Below are positions 45,116 to 52,964 of a stretch of 64,000 nucleotides of DNA, in pieces. Under the pieces are notes generated by a model. It did no database searches. It had not been told where the DNA came from and saw only the letters and a list, made by a program, of their open reading frames with translations. How positions within the stretch are numbered: the first letter of the stretch is position 1; each line of letters starts with the position of its first letter. The stretch comes from JBGAPI01 sp044221335 (GTDB taxonomy: Bacteria > Pseudomonadota > Gammaproteobacteria > Xanthomonadales > Ahniellaceae), in the NCBI GenBank assembly GCA_044221335.1, contig JBGAPI010000030.1, forward strand, positions 1 through 64,000. Reading direction: 5' to 3'. A program made the position numbers and the translations under genes.

Positions 45116-45769
45116 TCAATCCATCAGGCCGCGCTTCACCGCATAGCGGATCAGTTCCGCCGTGTTGCGCGCACCGAGCTTGTCGAGGACGCGGCTGCGG
45201 TGGTTCTCGGCGGTCTTGGGGCCGATCTCGAGGCGGCGCGCGATCTCCTTGGTGGTGAGGCCCTCGACGATCAGGTGGAAGACTTCGCGCTCGCGCGGCG
45301 TCAGGTCACGGTAGGGATCGGCCAGCGGCGCGTGGGGCTGCTGCACCTGTTGCGCCAGCACCCGCGATGCATGTCCGGCGAAGTAGCCGCGACCCGCCGC
45401 GAGTGCCCGCACCGCCGCCAGCAGTTCGGTGGCCGCGGAATCCTTCAGCAGGAAACCGGCCGCGCCGGCGCGGACCACGTGCAGCACGTATTCCTCCTCG
45501 GCATGCATGGTCAGCACCAGGATGCGGGTCGACTCCAGTTCGTGCGCGAGCCGCCGGACCACCTCGATCCCGTTCAGGCGCGGCATCGAGATGTCGAGCA
45601 CCACCACGTCCGGGCGGAAGCGGAGCGCCGCCTCGACTGCAGCGACGCCGTCGGCCGCCTGCGCCACCACCTGGCAGTCGCCGCTGCCGTTGAGCAGCGC
45701 GACCAGGCCCTCGCGCAGGATGGTGTGGTCGTCGGCGACCACCACGCGGATGATTTTCCCTTCAGCCAT
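45116..45769 (-). CDS. NarL/FixJ-family response regulator
   Basis: 217 residues. Receiver domain with Asp13/Asp14, phosphoacceptor Asp59 (VVVLDIS), conserved Thr (LTMHAEEEY) and Lys (FLLKDS), followed by a LuxR-type helix-turn-helix (LTPREREVFHLIVEGLTTKE, LEIGPKTAENHRSRVLDKLG). A DNA-binding transcriptional regulator. Its ATG overlaps the histidine kinase stop by eight bases, so the two proteins are coupled. Last gene of a four-gene operon. Confidence 0.96.
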   Translation of the reverse strand: MAEGKIIRVVVADDHTILREGLVALLNGSGDCQVVAQAADGVAAVEAALRFRPDVVVLDISMPRLNGIEVVRRLAHELESTRILVLTMHAEEEYVLHVVRAGAAGFLLKDSAATELLAAVRALAAGRGYFAGHASRVLAQQVQQPHAPLADPYRDLTPREREVFHLIVEGLTTKEIARRLEIGPKTAENHRSRVLDKLGARNTAELIRYAVKRGLMD

Positions 45770-46535
45770 TCGGTTGTTCCGGGGGGATCGGTATCTGCAC
45801 GCGGACCTGGGCACCGATGCCCGGACGCGACACGAAGGTGAACTGGCCGCCGAACAGGCGGACCCGCTCGCGCATGCCGGCGAGGCCGCTGCTGAGGCCG
45901 GCGCTGCCCTGCGCGAGCGCCTCGCCGGCGTCGCAGCCGCAGCCATCGTCGACGACGGACAGCGCGAGCCGCCGTTCGCGCTGCGCGAGTCCGACGGAGA
46001 TCCGCTGCGCCCGGGCGTGCTTCACCGCGTTGGTCAGCGCTTCCTGGGCGACGCGGAACAGCAGGGTCGCGAGATCGCCTCCCGGCACGTCGACGTCGGC
46101 GCCGACCTCCAGGTCGACCGCCACCCCCGCCGCCTCGCCCGTGCTGCGGCACAGCCAACGCAGCGCCGCGACGAGTCCGAGATCGTCGAGGATCTGCGGC
46201 CGCAGCAGGCGCGACAGCGAGCGGGTGTCGGCGAGGGTGGTGTCGCAGAGCTGCCGGGCCTCGGCCAGCGTCCGGCCCGACGGCGTGTCGGGATCGACGG
46301 CGGCAGCCAGGGTATCGAGCCGGTGGCGCAGCGCCGTCAGGTTCTGTCCAAGGCCATCGTGGAGTTCGCGCGCGAGCCGTCGACGCTCGTCCTCCTGCAC
46401 GCGCCAGACCGAGCGCGCCAGCGCCTTGAACTGCGCCTCCGAGTCGCGCATCTGGTCGAACAGGCGCTCCTGGTCCTGCCGCAGCCGGACCAGCTCGCGG
46501 GACAGCGCGGCCTCGTCGCGTCCGCCCGTGCTCAC
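45762..46535 (-). CDS. Cytoplasmic histidine kinase without sensor domain (HisKA_3 type)
   Basis: 257 residues from a GTG at 46535 overlapping the stop of the Ser/Thr kinase gene (GTGA). A coiled-coil N-terminus (LSRELVRLRQDQERLFDQMR) leads to the DHp helix with the phosphoaccepting His59 (LARELHDGLGQNLTALRHRL), and the ATPase domain has EALTNAVKHARA (N box), VVDDGCGCD (G1) and GLAGMRERVRLFGG (G2). No membrane helix, PAS or GAF domain is present. Signal input presumably comes from the co-transcribed kinase or FHA-GAF protein (inference). Confidence 0.94.
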   Translation of the reverse strand: MSTGGRDEAALSRELVRLRQDQERLFDQMRDSEAQFKALARSVWRVQEDERRRLARELHDGLGQNLTALRHRLDTLAAAVDPDTPSGRTLAEARQLCDTTLADTRSLSRLLRPQILDDLGLVAALRWLCRSTGEAAGVAVDLEVGADVDVPGGDLATLLFRVAQEALTNAVKHARAQRISVGLAQRERRLALSVVDDGCGCDAGEALAQGSAGLSSGLAGMRERVRLFGGQFTFVSRPGIGAQVRVQIPIPPEQPNG

Positions 46536-49500
46536 GGCAGGCGGAGTCCGAGCCGCTGGGCCAGCGCGTCGCTCGCCGGGCGCTCGGCGGCCGGGATCGC
46601 GGCCACGGCGTCGCGCCAGCGGGCGTCGGCGTCGCGGCTGAGGTCGGCGGCGAGTGCCGCGTCGCCGCGCAGCGAGCGCGCGGCCAGCGCGAGCAGACGC
46701 CAGCCGCGACCCCAGGCCGGCAGGCGCGCCATCAGTGCGGCGGCCGGGCGATAGTCTGAGGCCGCGCCGCGGCGCTCGTCGCGGAGCAGGGCCTCGGCGA
46801 GCCGGAGCCGCAAGGGCACGCTCGCGCTCGCCACGCCGGCGGCCGCGGCGGCGGCGAGCGCGCGATCGCGGGCGGCGCCGGGAGCCGCCGCCTCGGCGCG
46901 CAGGATGTGCGCCTGCTGCTCGACGGCAAGGCTGTGCGCTTCCTTCGCCGCGGCGATCGCCACGTCGGCCTCGCGGGCGGCGTCGTCGACGCGACCGGCG
47001 AGGAGCGCGATCTCGGCGCGGCGGCAGGCGCGCATGGCGAACTGCTCGCGATTGCCGAGCTGGTCCTCGGCGAGTCCGTCGATCAGCGACGCCGCCGCGG
47101 CGCCGTCGCCGAGGTCGAGCAGGATCTGGGTCCGCAGCAGCGTCATCTCGGTGCGGCCGCGCGTGTCGTCGCGCGCGGCAAAGGCCTTGCCGGCCTCGTC
47201 GGCGTGCTCCAGCGCCTCGCCCCATCGTCCCTCGAGCCGGTCGAGGTCGGCGAGGTTGGCGAGGCTGACCGCGCGCTCCTGCGCCATCTGCTGCTCCTCG
47301 GCGAGGTGCAGGCTGGATTCGAGCAGGCGCCGTGCGCTGCCGAAGTCGCCGCGTGCCGTCTCGGCGAGGCCCAGGTTCTGCTGCGCGGTGACCCGGCCGT
47401 TGCGGTCGCCGAGTCGTTCGTAGGCCTGGTCGGACTGCTGCCAGTACACCTCGGCGTTGTCGAAATCGCCGATCTGGAAGTAGGCGAAGCCGACGTTGTT
47501 GAGGCTCTCGGCGACCGCGCGGGGTTCGCCCTGGGTCTTGCGCAGCTGCAGGGCCTCGCGGTAGCTCGACAGCGCGGCGCGCCAGTCGCCCTTTTCCTCG
47601 GCAAGCAGGCCGGTGTCGTTGGCGAGGCCGGCCAGCGCCGCGCTGTCGCCGAGCGGTTCGATCAGCGTCCGTGCTTCGGCCAGCGCAGCGTCGGCGAGGT
47701 CGAAGCGGCCCTGCACGGCATTGAGCTCGGCGAGGTTGCGGAGGCTCGCCGACTGCCCGCGGGCGTCGCCCAGCTCGCGGCGCAGTTGCACCGCGCGCTG
47801 CAATTGCTCGAGCGCCGGCGGGTTCTGCCCGAGATCCTTGTATCCGATGCCCATCGCGTTGGCGACGTCGGCATTGAGGCGGGTGTCGCGCAGGCGATTC
47901 GCCAGCACCTGGGCGTGCACCAGGTATTCGTCGACGGCCTGCTGCGCATGGCCCTGCATCAGCGCATACATGCCGAGCGCGTACCAGGCGTCCCCGTTGC
48001 GGGGATCGTCGCGGGTGAGCTCGCGCAATGCCGCCTCGGCGGCGGCGAGGTCGCCGGCCTCCGCCATGGCGCGGGCGAGCAGGGCGCGCAGCGGATGGTC
48101 CTGGCGGTGGCCTTCGACCAGCCGCGCCAGCGCGTCCCGGGCGCCGGCGGGATCGCCGGTCAGCAGTCGCGCATAGGCGACCACCCGCTGGCTCTCGCGG
48201 TCACCGGCGGCGGCGAGCGCGACCTTCGCCTCGCCGGCCAGCTGGACGGCGTCGGCGCTGCGACCGCCGCGATCGAGCTGCCGCAGGCGACGCCACCAGG
48301 CGACCGGATGCTGCGGCACGGCCGTCGCGTCCGCGGGACCGGCGGCCACGGCACGGCTCAGATCTTCGATTCCCGGCCAGGTGGCGACACCGGGATCGAG
48401 GGCCAGCGCGCGACGGATCGCGGATTCCGCGGCCGGACCATCGAACAGGCCGGCGGGCGCGACCTGCGTCCATTGCCAACGCACCGTGCCATCGGCGGCG
48501 TCGACCAGCCGCCAGTCGAGGTCCTTGCCGTTCGGCGCCACCGCGACCTCCAGCCAGCGCCGTGCCGGCAGCAGCTCGCCGACCCGGCCACGGTGCCGGC
48601 GGGCCTCCTCGGCGCTGAAGCCGAGTTCCGCGAGGGCCGTTGCCACCCGCTTCGGGTCCGCGGCGGCGAGACCGCTGTCCTGGCTCAGGCGCTCGGCGAT
48701 CAGTTCCGTTCCGAGGGTCACGGCGGCGGCGGTGTCGGGCACTTCCGGTGGCAGCACCAGCAGGTCGAGGGGGCTGGCGACGACGCTCGCCGTTGCCGCG
48801 GGAGCGCCCGCCGGCGGCCAGGCGTGCCACAGCGCGGTCCCTGTGCCGGCCAGCGCGACCGCCGCCAGCAGCATCGCCATCCGGCGGACCCGCGTGCGCT
48901 CCGAGCCCGGCACCCGTTCGGCATCGATCGCCGCGATCACCTCGTCGGCCCGCTGGAAGCGATGGGCCGGGCGCAGTTCGAGCAGGCGTGCCGCCAGCGC
49001 GACGATCCAGCGGGGCAGGTCCGGTCGCAGGGTGTCCACCCCCGGCGGATTGCGGACGATGCGCTGGGCCAGCATCTCGGCCGGCGTGCCGTCGCGGAAC
49101 GGCAGCTTGCCGGTGAGCATCTCGAACAGGATCAGGCCGAGTGCGTAGAGATCGCTGCGGCCGTCGACCGTCTCGGCGCGCGCCTGCTCGGGGGACAGGT
49201 AGTCCGGCGTGCCGATCACCACACCGCTGCCGGTGATGCCGGTGACCCCGGCGGAGCGGGCGACGCCGAAATCGGTGATCAGCGCGTCGCCGCTTTCCGC
49301 CAGCAGCACATTGGCCGGCTTCAGGTCGCGGTGCACGACCTGCCGCTGATGCGCTGCGGCGAGGCCCAGCGCGAGCTGGCGGGTGATCGCGATCGCTTCG
49401 GCGGGGGGCAGCGGGCCGCCGCGGTCGAGCCGGTGCTCCAGCGATTCGCCGGCGACGTAGTCCATGCTGATCAGCCACGCCGGGCCGTGCTGCACCAGGT

Positions 49501-49807
49501 CGTGGATGCGGACCACGTGCGGGCTCGACACCTGACGTGCGAGCAGCAGCTCCTGGCGGAAGCGCTCGAAGGCGTCCGGCCGGCTGGCGAGTTCCGGACG
49601 GAGCAGCTTCAGCGCGACGTCCACGTCGAGCTTCAGGTCGTGGGCGAGGTAGACCACGCCCATGCCGCCCATGCCGAGCAGGCGTTCGACCCGGAAGCGC
49701 TCCGCGATGACATCGCCGCTGCGGAAGTCCGCGGCGGCGAGGATGCCGGTGACCGTCGCATCGGATGCGGAACCGACGCCGCGCGTGTCGCGACCCGGCG
49801 CGGTCAT
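46532..49807 (-). CDS. Ser/Thr protein kinase with TolB-like and TPR domains
   Basis: 1091 residues. Kinase domain (about 35-290): glycine loop GMGGMGVVY, Lys67 (VALKLL), catalytic HRDLKPANVLL with Asp161, DFG Asp179, GTPDYLSPEQARAETVDGRS. One membrane helix (about 302-325; MAMLLAAVALAGTGTALW) is followed by a TolB-N-like domain (LLVLPPEVPDTAAAVTLGTE, to about 480) and then a long array of TPRs up to the C-terminus (GLAETARGDFGSARRLLESS and similar). Enzymes of this layout phosphorylate cytoplasmic targets, and the extracytoplasmic part could sense ligand or protein. The ATG at 49807 overlaps the stop of the FHA-GAF gene (ATGA). Confidence 0.95.
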   Translation of the reverse strand: MTAPGRDTRGVGSASDATVTGILAAADFRSGDVIAERFRVERLLGMGGMGVVYLAHDLKLDVDVALKLLRPELASRPDAFERFRQELLLARQVSSPHVVRIHDLVQHGPAWLISMDYVAGESLEHRLDRGGPLPPAEAIAITRQLALGLAAAHQRQVVHRDLKPANVLLAESGDALITDFGVARSAGVTGITGSGVVIGTPDYLSPEQARAETVDGRSDLYALGLILFEMLTGKLPFRDGTPAEMLAQRIVRNPPGVDTLRPDLPRWIVALAARLLELRPAHRFQRADEVIAAIDAERVPGSERTRVRRMAMLLAAVALAGTGTALWHAWPPAGAPAATASVVASPLDLLVLPPEVPDTAAAVTLGTELIAERLSQDSGLAAADPKRVATALAELGFSAEEARRHRGRVGELLPARRWLEVAVAPNGKDLDWRLVDAADGTVRWQWTQVAPAGLFDGPAAESAIRRALALDPGVATWPGIEDLSRAVAAGPADATAVPQHPVAWWRRLRQLDRGGRSADAVQLAGEAKVALAAAGDRESQRVVAYARLLTGDPAGARDALARLVEGHRQDHPLRALLARAMAEAGDLAAAEAALRELTRDDPRNGDAWYALGMYALMQGHAQQAVDEYLVHAQVLANRLRDTRLNADVANAMGIGYKDLGQNPPALEQLQRAVQLRRELGDARGQSASLRNLAELNAVQGRFDLADAALAEARTLIEPLGDSAALAGLANDTGLLAEEKGDWRAALSSYREALQLRKTQGEPRAVAESLNNVGFAYFQIGDFDNAEVYWQQSDQAYERLGDRNGRVTAQQNLGLAETARGDFGSARRLLESSLHLAEEQQMAQERAVSLANLADLDRLEGRWGEALEHADEAGKAFAARDDTRGRTEMTLLRTQILLDLGDGAAAASLIDGLAEDQLGNREQFAMRACRRAEIALLAGRVDDAAREADVAIAAAKEAHSLAVEQQAHILRAEAAAPGAARDRALAAAAAAGVASASVPLRLRLAEALLRDERRGAASDYRPAAALMARLPAWGRGWRLLALAARSLRGDAALAADLSRDADARWRDAVAAIPAAERPASDALAQRLGLRLP

Positions 49808-50703
49808 CGGGGCGGATCCTGGTGCGCCTGCAGACGGCTCCAGGCGGTGTTGCGGCCGCCGAAGGCGCGCTCGAGGTCGGCGAGGCGCTCGTCGACCAGC
49901 GCCGCCGCCAGCGCCTGCGCCGCCTGCGCGGCGAACGCCGTCAGCAGCTCGACGTCGAGGTCGGTGAACACCCGCGCGGTTTCGTCGGTGTCGACGTAGG
50001 CCACGCCGATCAGCTCGCCGCCGTGCAGCAGCGGCAGTGCGGCCAGGGCGCGGATGCCGTGCGCGACGACGCTGGCCTGCTGGCGCAGCCAGTGGTCCGC
50101 CGGGTTGGACAGGAAGACCGGCCGGCACTCGCGGATGGCGCGCTCGACGGCGCCGCGGCTGCCGTGGAAACTGTTCGCGGCGATGCCGTCGGGATCGAGA
50201 CCGATGGCGGTGCGCAGCATCAGGTCGCGGGCATTGTGGCCGGTCAGCAGGAAGCCGCGACGGGCGTCGGCCAGTTCGACGATGGCTTGCAGCAGGTCGC
50301 CGAGCAGGCGCTCGCGGTCGGTCTGCTTCGCCAGCTGTTCCGCCAGGGCCTGCGATTGCTGTCGCCGCACCTGCTGCCGGGCGGCGGCCTGGTCCACCTC
50401 GCGCTCGGACAGCGGGGTGAACTCGAAGAACACGTCGCCGAGCGCGAACCACTGGGCGCGGCCGAGCGCGGCGCGCTCGACCCGGTGGCCGTCGACCCGG
50501 AGGCCGTTCTTCGAGCCGAGATCGACGATCGTCCAGACGCCGTCCGCGCCGCACTCCAGCCGCGCATGACGGCGCGACACCGAGTGGTGGTCGACGGGCA
50601 GGTCGCAGTCCGCGGCACGGCCGAGCACGCAGGACGCGCCATCGGCGAGAACGTGCAATCGTGCCGGCTGTTCCGGGAGTTGGACGACGAGGCGCGCGGG
50701 CAT
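49804..50703 (-). CDS. FHA-GAF domain signalling protein
   Basis: 299 residues. The FHA domain (about 12-95) has GRAADCDLPVDHHSVSRRHA and GSKNGLRVDG, the phosphothreonine-binding loops. A short Gln/Arg-rich coiled coil (about 105-130) links it to a GAF domain (about 135-280; VAHGIRALAALPLLHGGELI, GVAYVDTDETARVF). No membrane segment. It is first in the operon, so it is the obvious phospho-dependent partner of the kinase encoded next. Confidence 0.94.
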   Translation of the reverse strand: MPARLVVQLPEQPARLHVLADGASCVLGRAADCDLPVDHHSVSRRHARLECGADGVWTIVDLGSKNGLRVDGHRVERAALGRAQWFALGDVFFEFTPLSEREVDQAAARQQVRRQQSQALAEQLAKQTDRERLLGDLLQAIVELADARRGFLLTGHNARDLMLRTAIGLDPDGIAANSFHGSRGAVERAIRECRPVFLSNPADHWLRQQASVVAHGIRALAALPLLHGGELIGVAYVDTDETARVFTDLDVELLTAFAAQAAQALAAALVDERLADLERAFGGRNTAWSRLQAHQDPPR

Positions 50704-50807
50704 GCGGTGGACAGGTCGGAAGCGCAGCCAGGACTATGCCACGGCGCTCGCGCGGCGATTGCCAACAATGTGCCGATTCCGGCACCGGGCGCGGTGCCGC
50801 GGTCGGC

Positions 50808-51665
50808 TCAGGGCGTGCCGTTCAGGCGCGCGAGCTGGAACTGCAGCGCCAACACGTGGGCGAGCATCTCGCCCTCGTCGTCGACCTCGTCGCGTTCGGA
50901 GCGCCAGCGGTTGGGAATGCCGTCGCCGGAGTAGCGCCGGATCCGCGCCTCGATGGTGCTGGCGTAGCCGAGAGCCGCGGCGTAGTCGCCGGCATCGAAG
51001 GCCGAGCGGGCGAGGTTGATCTCGACTTCCAGTGCGCTGCGGGCGGACAGCGACAGGCCGCTGCGGCCGAGGTCCTGGTCGAGGTCCTCGAGGCCGTGGT
51101 CCGCGTCGTTGAGGTAGTCCTGCAGTGCGTCGGCCACCACCACGAACTGGGAGAAGTTGCCGCCGTTGCCACGGGTACGGACGCTGCCCGACGCGACCGT
51201 GCTGGTGATGTCGAGGAAGGCGCCGCCGACCGGCGCCTTCAGCAGGCGGAACTCGGAGAACGACTGGTAGACCAGGTTCCCGGTGTGGATCTCGATCTGG
51301 TAGGCGTCGCTGAAGCGCAGCCCGCAGCCGGGCGGCGGCTCGATCGTGATCAGCAGCGGAAACGCCGTCGGCACGGTGTAGCGGCCGCCGGCCGGCAGTC
51401 GGGGAAGCAGGGCGGTCACGGCGCTGCTGTCCAGCGCCGTCGCGGCCATGCCGAGGCAGGCGACCGTGAGGTTCTGCGGATTGCTGAAGGTCAGCGTGAT
51501 GGTCGCCGACAGGGCGGCGCCGCCGTTCGGATTCGGCAGGTCGACCGTGGTCAGCGCCGTGCTGCCACTGATCGTCGTCACCACGCCGGCATGGGCCGTG
51601 GACACGGCCAGCAGCAGCGCGATCGCGGCCGATCCGAACAGGCGAGGAAAGTGGCGTGGACGCAT
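50808..51665 (-). CDS. Exported protein of unknown function
   Basis: 285 residues. A signal peptide (MRPRHFPRLFGSAAIALLLAVSTAHA) precedes a beta-rich domain (VTTISGSTALTTVDLPNPNG, LTFSNPQNLTVACLG) and a mainly helical acidic C-terminal third (DYLNDADHGLEDLDQDLGRS, GEMLAHVLALQFQLARLN). No known family recognised. It lies upstream of the signalling operon on the same strand with a 104-base gap. Its upstream region includes the palindromic GGGGGTTTTCCCC motif also seen before the deacetylase. Confidence 0.75.
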   Translation of the reverse strand: MRPRHFPRLFGSAAIALLLAVSTAHAGVVTTISGSTALTTVDLPNPNGGAALSATITLTFSNPQNLTVACLGMAATALDSSAVTALLPRLPAGGRYTVPTAFPLLITIEPPPGCGLRFSDAYQIEIHTGNLVYQSFSEFRLLKAPVGGAFLDITSTVASGSVRTRGNGGNFSQFVVVADALQDYLNDADHGLEDLDQDLGRSGLSLSARSALEVEINLARSAFDAGDYAAALGYASTIEARIRRYSGDGIPNRWRSERDEVDDEGEMLAHVLALQFQLARLNGTP

Positions 51666-51759
51666 GGCCGGGTCACCGGGGAAGCTTCACCCACCATAGA
51701 AACACCGGCGCGGCTTGTCGAGCGCGAGAGCACGGCCTGGATGGATTCCCGGGGCCGTC

Positions 51760-51775
51760 TGGGGGTTTTCCCCTG
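51760..51775. promoter_or_regulatory. Candidate operator TGGGGGTTTTCCCC
   Basis: TGGGGGTTTTCCCCTGGG lies in the 128-base gap upstream of the minus-strand gene starting at 51665. A near-identical TGGGTGTTTTCCCGG occurs at 52872-52886. The matching 13-base core, TGGGKGTTTTCCC, is close to palindromic and could bind a dimeric regulator. The regulator is unknown. Confidence 0.35.
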
Positions 51776-51793
51776 GGCGGCGGCGCGATCGTC

Positions 51794-52762
51794 CTATTCC
51801 CCGTCGACGCCGGCGCGCTCGAGGACCGCGGGCGGGACCGTCGGCTCGCCGTCGAAGAACCCCCGCGGCCGCCCGGCCGTCAGCGCCCAGCGATGCAGCC
51901 AGGAGATGCCGCCGGCACCCCGGAAGCGGTCGGATTGCTCGCGGTAGGCCGGGTCCGCGGCGGCGGTCGCGAGATCGACGAAGCGGTAGCCTCGTCGGGC
52001 CAGCATCGCCAGCAGGTCGGGCAGCGCGTCCGCATTGAGCGAGTTGGCGTGGATCAGCAGGATCTGCGGCATCTCGCGCCCGAGGAGGCGGCGCGACTCG
52101 TCCTCGAAATAGGCGGTCTTGGCGTCCATGTAGCGGACGTAGTCGCGACGGAGCTCCGCGGCGCCCGCGCGGTCGCCGTCGCGCTGGGCGTCGAGGTAGG
52201 CCCGCGCGTAGATCCACTCGCCGTTGTCGATCGTCACCGGCGCGACCTGATAGCCGCGCGCGGCGAGGAAGGCGCCGACCGCGTCGGCGACCGCGTCGCT
52301 GCGGCCGGTGTGCAGGAACGGATGGCGGAACCAGGTGAGCGAGCGGCCGCGGGCCGCCAGCAAGGCCCGGGTGGTGGTCTCGCCACGGACGATCGCCTCC
52401 TCGTAGGCGGCGACCTCGACGCGGTGCAGGTCGACATGGCCGTAGGTGTGGTTGCCGAGATCGAGACCGGCATCGAGCCAGTCGACCAGCAGCTGTCGTC
52501 GCTCCGGATCGACGCGGCCGTCGCGCTCGAGCTTGTCTTCGTTGACGAACGCGGTCGCCGGAGCGTGCCGCGTGCGCAGGGCGGCGATGATCCGGTCGAA
52601 GCGGCGGCGCGCCTCGGCCACCCCGACCCGATCGAACTCGACCCAGGGCAGGTCGTCGATGGTGATCGCGACCTGGCGCGGCGGCGGCCCGGACGGCGCG
52701 GCGGCCACCGGGAGGGCGCCGAGCAGCAGGGCCATGGAGAACAAGAGAGCGCGACAGGACAT
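51794..52762 (-). CDS. Polysaccharide deacetylase family protein
   Basis: 322 residues from the ATG at 52762 (a longer frame to 52909 lacks a signal peptide and is rejected). Signal peptide MSCRALLFSMALLLGALPVAAA. NodB-homology motifs: TIDDLPW (Asp36-Asp37, base and metal ligand), HTYGH (His105 and His109, metal ligands), RHPFLHTG and LLIHANSLNADALPDLLAML near the C-terminus. Such enzymes remove acetyl groups from N-acetylglucosamine or related sugars in the periplasm or outside. The substrate is unknown. It diverges from the repeat protein at 52965. Confidence 0.93.
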   Translation of the reverse strand: MSCRALLFSMALLLGALPVAAAPSGPPPRQVAITIDDLPWVEFDRVGVAEARRRFDRIIAALRTRHAPATAFVNEDKLERDGRVDPERRQLLVDWLDAGLDLGNHTYGHVDLHRVEVAAYEEAIVRGETTTRALLAARGRSLTWFRHPFLHTGRSDAVADAVGAFLAARGYQVAPVTIDNGEWIYARAYLDAQRDGDRAGAAELRRDYVRYMDAKTAYFEDESRRLLGREMPQILLIHANSLNADALPDLLAMLARRGYRFVDLATAAADPAYREQSDRFRGAGGISWLHRWALTAGRPRGFFDGEPTVPPAVLERAGVDGE

Positions 52763-52871
52763 CCGGAATTCCGAGCGGAGAAGGAGACCAGTCCCGGCGA
52801 CCCGAAGGCATGCCAACGACGTCCGGGGAAGAAACTGTGACGGCTGCACTGAGGCTTCCCGGCGGAGGTCC

Positions 52872-52886
52872 TGGGTGTTTTCCCGG
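52872..52886. promoter_or_regulatory. Candidate operator TGGGTGTTTTCCCGG
   Basis: This second copy of the TGGGKGTTTTCCC core lies in the 202-base divergent region between the deacetylase and the repeat protein, so it could act on both. It is the same motif as at 51760-51775. Confidence 0.35.
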
Positions 52887-52964
52887 ATGGGCCGGCGGCC
52901 TGCCGGCAACTAGCGTATCCACATCACCGCCGTCCCGGCGAGCCCACTTCCGGAGGACCCCGCC

